This document shows, one piece after another, positions 59,644 through 64,000 of a stretch of 64,000 nt of DNA. Both the position numbers and the translations under genes were made by a program. This DNA comes from Mariniradius saccharolyticus AK6 (GTDB lineage: Bacteria; Bacteroidota; Bacteroidia; Cytophagales; Cyclobacteriaceae), in contig NZ_AMZY02000020.1 of assembly GCF_000330725.2 (NCBI RefSeq), forward strand, positions 62,001 through 126,000. The letters run 5' to 3'. Below the pieces are notes generated by a model. The model was not told the DNA's origin and did no database searches. It worked only from the letters and a program-made list of their open reading frames with translations. The first letter of the stretch is position 1; the number at the start of each line of letters is the position of its first letter.

Positions 59644-59711
59644 AGTATTCGGTTTTACAAGGCTTGGTACTTTGCACTTTGTTCATGGTACATTACCGCG
59701 GTATTTTTTCC

Positions 59712-59719
59712 TATCTTTG
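59712..59719 (+). promoter_or_regulatory. Promoter -7 box of queE
   Basis: TATCTTTG followed by CACCC matches TAnnTTTG in its common Bacteroidota context, 48 bases before the ATG. Confidence 0.5.
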
Positions 59720-59766
59720 CACCCTTCAATTCAACAGCGGTTCGATCACCCGCTTTACCAAAAATT

Positions 59767-60396
59767 ATGGACGAGCTTAAAAACAAAGTAAATGAAGGGC
59801 TTGCGCTGCCCGTGATGGAGGCTTTTTATACCATCCAAGGCGAAGGCACCCATGTAGGTACTGCCGCATATTTTATCAGGTTGGGAGGTTGTGACGTAGG
59901 CTGTGTTTGGTGCGACGTCAAGGAATCCTGGGATGCCGGCAAGTGGCCAATCTTGGCAATCGAAGAAATAGTCAAAGGTGCATTGGAATACCCCGGTCGG
60001 ATGGTTGTAATCACCGGAGGTGAACCGCTGATGTATCCGCTTGGACCCTTGACCAAGCTACTCAAAGCACAAGGATTCAGGGTTCATTTAGAGACCTCAG
60101 GCGCGCATCCATTTTCCGGTGAATTCGATTGGGTTTGCTTTTCTCCCAAGAAATTCAAGAAACCACACCCAAGTATCTACGAAAAAGCCGACGAATTGAA
60201 AGTTGTAGTCTATCACAACTCGGATTTTGAATTTGCCGAAACCCACGCCAAAAATGTCGCTGATACCTGCAAAAAAATCCTTCAACCCGAATGGGGTAAG
60301 CAGGACCAGTTTCTGGGTAAGATCATCGATTATGTAAAATCCCATCCGATTTGGAAAATTTCCCTGCAAACCCATAAATTTATGGACATCCCCTAA
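59767..60396 (+). CDS. queE: 7-carboxy-7-deazaguanine synthase
   Basis: Radical-SAM enzyme forming the deazaguanine core of queuosine from 6-carboxy-tetrahydropterin. The 209-residue protein has the cluster motif C42DVGC46VWC49 and the family start YTIQGEGTHVGTAAYFIRLG, GGEPLMYP near 87-94 and LETSGAHP near 109-116. The substrate-binding QGEG and the CX3CX2C spacing are intact. No other queuosine gene is nearby. The following PorE-like gene starts 5 bases after its stop, so they may be co-transcribed. Confidence 0.94.
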   Translation: MDELKNKVNEGLALPVMEAFYTIQGEGTHVGTAAYFIRLGGCDVGCVWCDVKESWDAGKWPILAIEEIVKGALEYPGRMVVITGGEPLMYPLGPLTKLLKAQGFRVHLETSGAHPFSGEFDWVCFSPKKFKKPHPSIYEKADELKVVVYHNSDFEFAETHAKNVADTCKKILQPEWGKQDQFLGKIIDYVKSHPIWKISLQTHKFMDIP

Positions 60397-60400
60397 GCCC

Positions 60401-62320
60401 ATGAAGCCCCTTTTGCTGTTGCTTTCCCTGTGTTTGATCGCCCAGATAAGTGTCGCCCAGACTTATTCGATCATCGACAGCAAGGCCATCAAGATGCACC
60501 AGGAGGGGGATGAGCTGGTCCAGAAGCGGATGTACAACGAGGCAATTGAAAAGTACAAAGCCTCGATCCAGCGGGAGGCAAGTTTTTTGGAGTCCTATAT
60601 CAAATGGGGACGGGTGCTACTCACCCAGGGTAAGCCTCAGGAATCGTTGGAGGTAGTTGCACGGGGCGAAGCGAGGGCCCAAAAGGCCAGCAACCAGATC
60701 AAGGGCGATTTTGGTTGGCTGAGGTTGCATTGTTATTTGGCGATGGGCGATTTTACGAAAGCAGTGGAGCAGTTTGAGAAAACCGACCGCATTTTGGATG
60801 ATACCTTTAAAAAACGTGTCGATTACCAGGAAGCAAGCAAACAGATCACATTTATAAAAGAGGAACTTAAGAAAGGCCTTTCCATCGTCAAGGAAAAATT
60901 GCCCGAACCGCTGAACTCCTTTCCGCTGCAATATTTCCCGGTCCTCACGGCAGACAGCAAGAAAATCATTTTCGTGAAGCGGGACGGTTTGAGGGATTTC
61001 GAGCACGAAGACCTGTTTGTGAGCTATTTTTCGGATTCAGATGAAAAATGGAGCATCCCCCAAAGCATTTCCTCGATGATCAATACGCCCTATAATGAGG
61101 GAACCTGTACCATTTCGGCAGACGGGAAGATTCTAATTTTTTCATCCTGCCAAGCGCCCAATTCACTCGGGGATTGCGATCTTTATATTGCCTACAAAAT
61201 CAATGATACTTGGAATCGGCCGGCGAACATGGGAAAAACCGTCAACTCAAGGTTTTGGGATTCCCAACCCTCCTTGTCTGCAGATGGCCGAATTTTGTTT
61301 TTTTCCTCCAACAGGCGTGGAGGATATGGAGGCAAGGATATTTGGTATTCGCTGAGATTGCCTGACGGTACCTGGTCCGAAGCCAAAAACCTGGGAGACC
61401 AAGTCAATACGCCGAAGGACGAGGTTTCTCCTTTCATCTATTTCAACAACGAAATACTTTTCTTCGCTTCAGATGGCCACCAGGGATTTGGAGGATTAGA
61501 CTTGTTTGTTTCCCGTGTGGTAGCGGGTAATTTCGGCCTGCCAGAGAATATTGGCTATCCCATCAATGACCAGTTAGATCAGTTCTCATTGTTTATCACT
61601 GCACAGCGGGACTATGCCTATTATACAGAGAATACGTTCACGGAGGACCGTGAAGAACGCTCATATTTGTACAGGTTCAAATTTCCGGAGGAAATTGCCC
61701 TCGGTGAATCCCTGATAGTGACGCAGGGCACCGTTTTCAACAGCAAGACCGGGCAACCTGTCGACGCTAGGCTGTCACTTGTCAGTCTGAGCAATGACAG
61801 TACGCTGTACGAATTCCGTTCCGATGGCAAAACCGGGGAATTCATGATGCTGTATCCTGATAAGTCATTTTCGGGTTTGTATGTCGAAAAGGAAGGATTT
61901 CTGCCGCAGATATACAACGTAGAGCGGGATAATCTGAAAAACCAAAAAAACCTGCAGGTGTCTCTGACACCCATTGGTCCCGGCGAAGAGTTTGTTTTTG
62001 AAAACATCTTTTTTGATTTGGACAAGTCCGACCTCAAACCAGAGTCGAGAAGCTCTCTTAAGCGGTTGAATGAATTTTTGATTTACAATCCAAAAGTTGC
62101 CATCACCATCATCGGGCATACGGACAACCAAGGGAACGCAGCCTACAATGAAAACCTGAGCCTTAAAAGGGCTGACAGCGTCAAATCATTTTTGTTGGAA
62201 AACGGGATACTCGAAGAGCGTGTCAGTACCTTGGGCAAGGGCGACAAGGAACCCATTCGCCCCAATGATACCGCCGAAAACCGCGCCTTGAATAGACGGG
62301 TTACGATTCTTATCCGCTAA
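60401..62320 (+). CDS. PorE-like OmpA-family protein (TPR, propeller, CRD, OmpA)
   Basis: Predicted envelope protein linking the outer membrane to peptidoglycan. In order, the 639 residues show a signal peptide (ending SVAQ at about 19), a TPR-like helical region (about 25-150), PD40/WD40 propeller repeats (about 180-430: ISADGKILIFSS, LSADGRILFFSSNRRGG, ILFFASDGHQGFGG), a carboxypeptidase-regulatory-like beta-sandwich (about 445-525: VTQGTVFNSKTGQPVDARLS) and an OmpA peptidoglycan-binding domain (about 535-639: IFFDLDKSDLKPES, IIGHTDNQGN, NRALNRRV). This is the domain order of PorE of the type IX secretion system. The signal lacks a lipobox Cys, unlike lipidated PorE, so the anchoring may differ. 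Confidence 0.85.
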   Translation: MKPLLLLLSLCLIAQISVAQTYSIIDSKAIKMHQEGDELVQKRMYNEAIEKYKASIQREASFLESYIKWGRVLLTQGKPQESLEVVARGEARAQKASNQIKGDFGWLRLHCYLAMGDFTKAVEQFEKTDRILDDTFKKRVDYQEASKQITFIKEELKKGLSIVKEKLPEPLNSFPLQYFPVLTADSKKIIFVKRDGLRDFEHEDLFVSYFSDSDEKWSIPQSISSMINTPYNEGTCTISADGKILIFSSCQAPNSLGDCDLYIAYKINDTWNRPANMGKTVNSRFWDSQPSLSADGRILFFSSNRRGGYGGKDIWYSLRLPDGTWSEAKNLGDQVNTPKDEVSPFIYFNNEILFFASDGHQGFGGLDLFVSRVVAGNFGLPENIGYPINDQLDQFSLFITAQRDYAYYTENTFTEDREERSYLYRFKFPEEIALGESLIVTQGTVFNSKTGQPVDARLSLVSLSNDSTLYEFRSDGKTGEFMMLYPDKSFSGLYVEKEGFLPQIYNVERDNLKNQKNLQVSLTPIGPGEEFVFENIFFDLDKSDLKPESRSSLKRLNEFLIYNPKVAITIIGHTDNQGNAAYNENLSLKRADSVKSFLLENGILEERVSTLGKGDKEPIRPNDTAENRALNRRVTILIR

Positions 62321-62532
62321 GGCCCGTTGTATTCGTTGATTTTCGCAGCGATATGCATGCATATTATTTTAAGGAATATTTATACACCTTATTAATATTT
62401 TGCAAATCATTTGGAAATAATTGCAAATTCCCAATAAGGCGTAAATTTCGAAATAAAATTTGCCGATTCAAGCGTCGTTTTCGGTATTTTTTTGAATAGA
62501 TATAGTCTAATTTTATATTTTTTTTATTTAAA

Positions 62533-62549
62533 AGAAGTTATTAACTTCT
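62533..62549. promoter_or_regulatory. Inverted repeat upstream of the SusC-like gene
   Basis: AGAAGTTA and TAACTTCT separated by one T; perfect 8-bp arms. Possible regulator site, about 115 bases upstream of the promoter candidate. Confidence 0.35.
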
Positions 62550-62663
62550 AATTATATCCATATCATTTGTTTATAAATGAATTTTTTTTGTTTCAAGTAA
62601 AATTCCTGGCGGTTTGGTTGCTAGATGAAGGATTTGTTAAAAAAAATTAAAAACAAATTAATT

Positions 62664-62695
62664 TTTGTTAAACCATATCGTATCCAAACAACTTT
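62664..62695 (+). promoter_or_regulatory. Promoter candidate of the SusC-like gene
   Basis: TTG at 62664-62666, a 21-base gap, then CAACTTTG (62688-62695), one base from TAnnTTTG. Confidence 0.4.
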
Positions 62696-62868
62696 GAAAA
62701 TACAGCAGGCGAAATGTAGGTGCGCAAAATTTAATTTCTTATCGAGGCGAATTTTAGAATATAACCTAATTCACTTTAGGATTCCGAATATGTAAATTTT
62801 TAAAACGCTTTTGGATTAAAATGGGTTAAGCCATATAATTGACCATTCGTTAAACCAAAACAACAATT

Positions 62869-64000
62869 ATGAAGAAAGTTTTACTACTAGGACTTATGCT
62901 TCTTTTCGCAAGTGCAGCGGCATTTGCGCAAGGTCGTGTAGTGACTGGTACGGTGACCTCAGGAGATGATGGTCTGCCGTTGCCAGGTGCTTCGGTTGTA
63001 GTGAAAGGAACCACCATCGGTACAGCTACCGATCTGGATGGTAAATTTTCACTCAATGTTCCACAAGGCAGCAATGTGCTTGTGGTTTCCTTCACGGGCT
63101 TTACTGCCCAAGAGGCCTCCATCGGCAACAGAAGTGTCGTGGATGTCGTACTGCAGGCAGATATCGCCAGCTTGGGTGAAGTAATCGTAACTGGTTACGG
63201 TACACAGCCGAAAAGGGAAGTGACCGGTGCAGTGTCTTCCGTGAAAGGGGACGTAATCCAAAACCTACCAGTACAATCATTCGACAGGGCCCTTCAGGGT
63301 CGTGCGTCTGGTGTGCAGGTAAGGTCCGCCAACGGTCTCCCAGGTGGTGCTGTCAACATTCGTATCCGTGGTGTGGGTTCCGTCAACGCCGGTAACGAGC
63401 CGCTGTTCATTGTGGATGGTGTTCAGTTGAACAATGCTGCGAACTCATCCTTTACGCAAGCAAACCCACTCGCTTTCTTGAACCCCAACGACATCGAGTC
63501 CATGGAAATCCTGAAAGATGCAGCTTCTGCAGCTATCTACGGTTCCCAAGCTGCCAACGGTGTCGTGATCATTACTACCAAAAAAGGTAAGTCAGGAAAA
63601 GCAAGATTCGAATTCAATGCATTTGGCGGACAGACCCAGCCAATGAAATATTTGGATGTGTTGGGAGGTGCAGAATGGTATACCATGAGAAGGGAAGCCT
63701 TCCAAAACTCCGGTAACACGCTTCCTGAAGCCAACGCCTTGAACAACATGGCACGTTTGCCATCCAACTGGCAGACGTTGACTGCCGCTGAATTGGAAGC
63801 TATCGGTCAAGGTCTTCCAACCTACGATTGGCAAAGAGAAGTAATGGGTACAGGTAACCTTCAAAACTACGAACTGAGCGTCAATGGTGGTGATGATAAG
63901 ACTACGTTTTTCGTGTCTGGATCTTACAACTACCAGCAGTCATCTTTTCAGCCAGTAGACTTTGAGAGAGGAACTGTACGTACTTCACTCAGCCATAAGG
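62869..64000 (+). CDS. SusC/RagA-type TonB-linked outer-membrane protein, N-terminal part
   Basis: The start of a SusC-type receptor, cut by the right window edge after 377 codons. ATG 62869 begins a signal peptide (KKVLLLGLMLLFASAAAFAQ), then a carboxypeptidase-regulatory-like domain (about 24-95: VTGTVTSGDDGLPLPGASVV, TTIGTATDLDGKFSLNVPQG), the SusC-specific SLGEVIVTGYGTQPKREVTG (about 100-119) and the plug with IRIRGVGSVNAGNEPLFIVD (about 163-182) and the SusC hallmark LKDAASAAIYGSQAANGVVI (about 217-236). The barrel has just begun. A SusD partner is expected beyond the window. Substrate cannot be told. Upstream is a long A+T-rich leader region with a promoter candidate. Confidence 0.95.
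   Translation, partial: MKKVLLLGLMLLFASAAAFAQGRVVTGTVTSGDDGLPLPGASVVVKGTTIGTATDLDGKFSLNVPQGSNVLVVSFTGFTAQEASIGNRSVVDVVLQADIASLGEVIVTGYGTQPKREVTGAVSSVKGDVIQNLPVQSFDRALQGRASGVQVRSANGLPGGAVNIRIRGVGSVNAGNEPLFIVDGVQLNNAANSSFTQANPLAFLNPNDIESMEILKDAASAAIYGSQAANGVVIITTKKGKSGKARFEFNAFGGQTQPMKYLDVLGGAEWYTMRREAFQNSGNTLPEANALNNMARLPSNWQTLTAAELEAIGQGLPTYDWQREVMGTGNLQNYELSVNGGDDKTTFFVSGSYNYQQSSFQPVDFERGTVRTSLSHK

Larger units (their letters stand above)
62321..62868. other. Intergenic region before the SusC-like gene
   Basis: A strongly A+T-rich 548-base spacer without a supportable gene. It contains a perfect 14-base palindrome ATATGCATGCATAT (62351-62364), an inverted repeat AGAAGTTA-T-TAACTTCT (62533-62549) and the promoter candidate at 62664. 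The leader from there to the ATG is about 165 bases. Confidence 0.6.

Overview
The window is chromosomal DNA of a member of the Bacteroidota, most likely a Cytophagales bacterium of the Cyclobacteriaceae (Algoriphagus-like) type; that rank is inference. The evidence is an abundance of TonB-dependent and SusC-type receptors, many Sec signal peptides and lipoproteins, a PorE-like type IX secretion protein, lipoprotein FKBP isomerases of the GldI kind, a Wzi-family protein, and promoter-like TAnnTTTG boxes in place of the usual -10 element. Two genes are cut by the window edges: glycyl-tRNA synthetase at the left and a SusC-like receptor at the right. I see no insertion sequence, CRISPR array, rRNA operon or prophage.

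Layout. 1-5.6 kb: glyS end, a carotenoid-desaturase-like flavoenzyme, a large secreted M14 peptidase and a small membrane protein. 5.7-7.7 kb: an A+T-rich accessory island with a DUF1778/GNAT toxin-antitoxin pair, a co-transcribed unknown gene, a secreted orphan, and a duplicated 3' scrap of the neighbouring epimerase gene. 7.7-13.3 kb: epimerase and fluoride channel, a double GNAT protein, nicotinamide riboside transport plus kinase, and a fatty acid desaturase. 13.5-16.2 kb: a TPP riboswitch in front of a TonB-dependent receptor, probably for thiamine uptake. 16.2-21.4 kb: secreted orphans, a DUF885 hydrolase and an ECF sigma/anti-sigma/periplasmic-protein operon. 21.4-27.3 kb: guaB, a DUF2214 protein, ndk, and an operon of a DHH phosphoesterase with three FKBP lipoproteins. 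27.3-33.9 kb: a methyltransferase-like membrane protein, a lysine/alanine-type dehydrogenase with deoC, two divergent phosphate-type transporters, tadA and superoxide dismutase. 34-42.3 kb: an outer-membrane receptor, a Wzi protein with a lipoprotein partner, a BioF-like PLP enzyme, a beta-lactamase-fold hydrolase, and a HisA-like barrel with an altered active site. 42.4-53.4 kb: a YCF48-like lipoprotein, an ABC exporter, a second M14 peptidase, an LpxL-type acyltransferase, SlyD, a DedA-like protein, UvrA and a DUF433/DUF5615 pair. 53.7-64 kb: arylsulfatase, VOC protein, patatin, methyltransferase, tRNA-Ala with an upstream tRNA fragment, two GNAT enzymes, queE, the PorE-like protein and the SusC start.

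Most of this is ordinary core and envelope metabolism. The least explained parts are the three-gene toxin-antitoxin island with its operator palindrome and scar, the ECF operon whose last protein ends like a TonB plug, the HisA-like protein with Trp at the catalytic Asp position, the FKBP paralogue trio with a shared loop insertion, and terminator-like hairpins placed immediately before two start codons.
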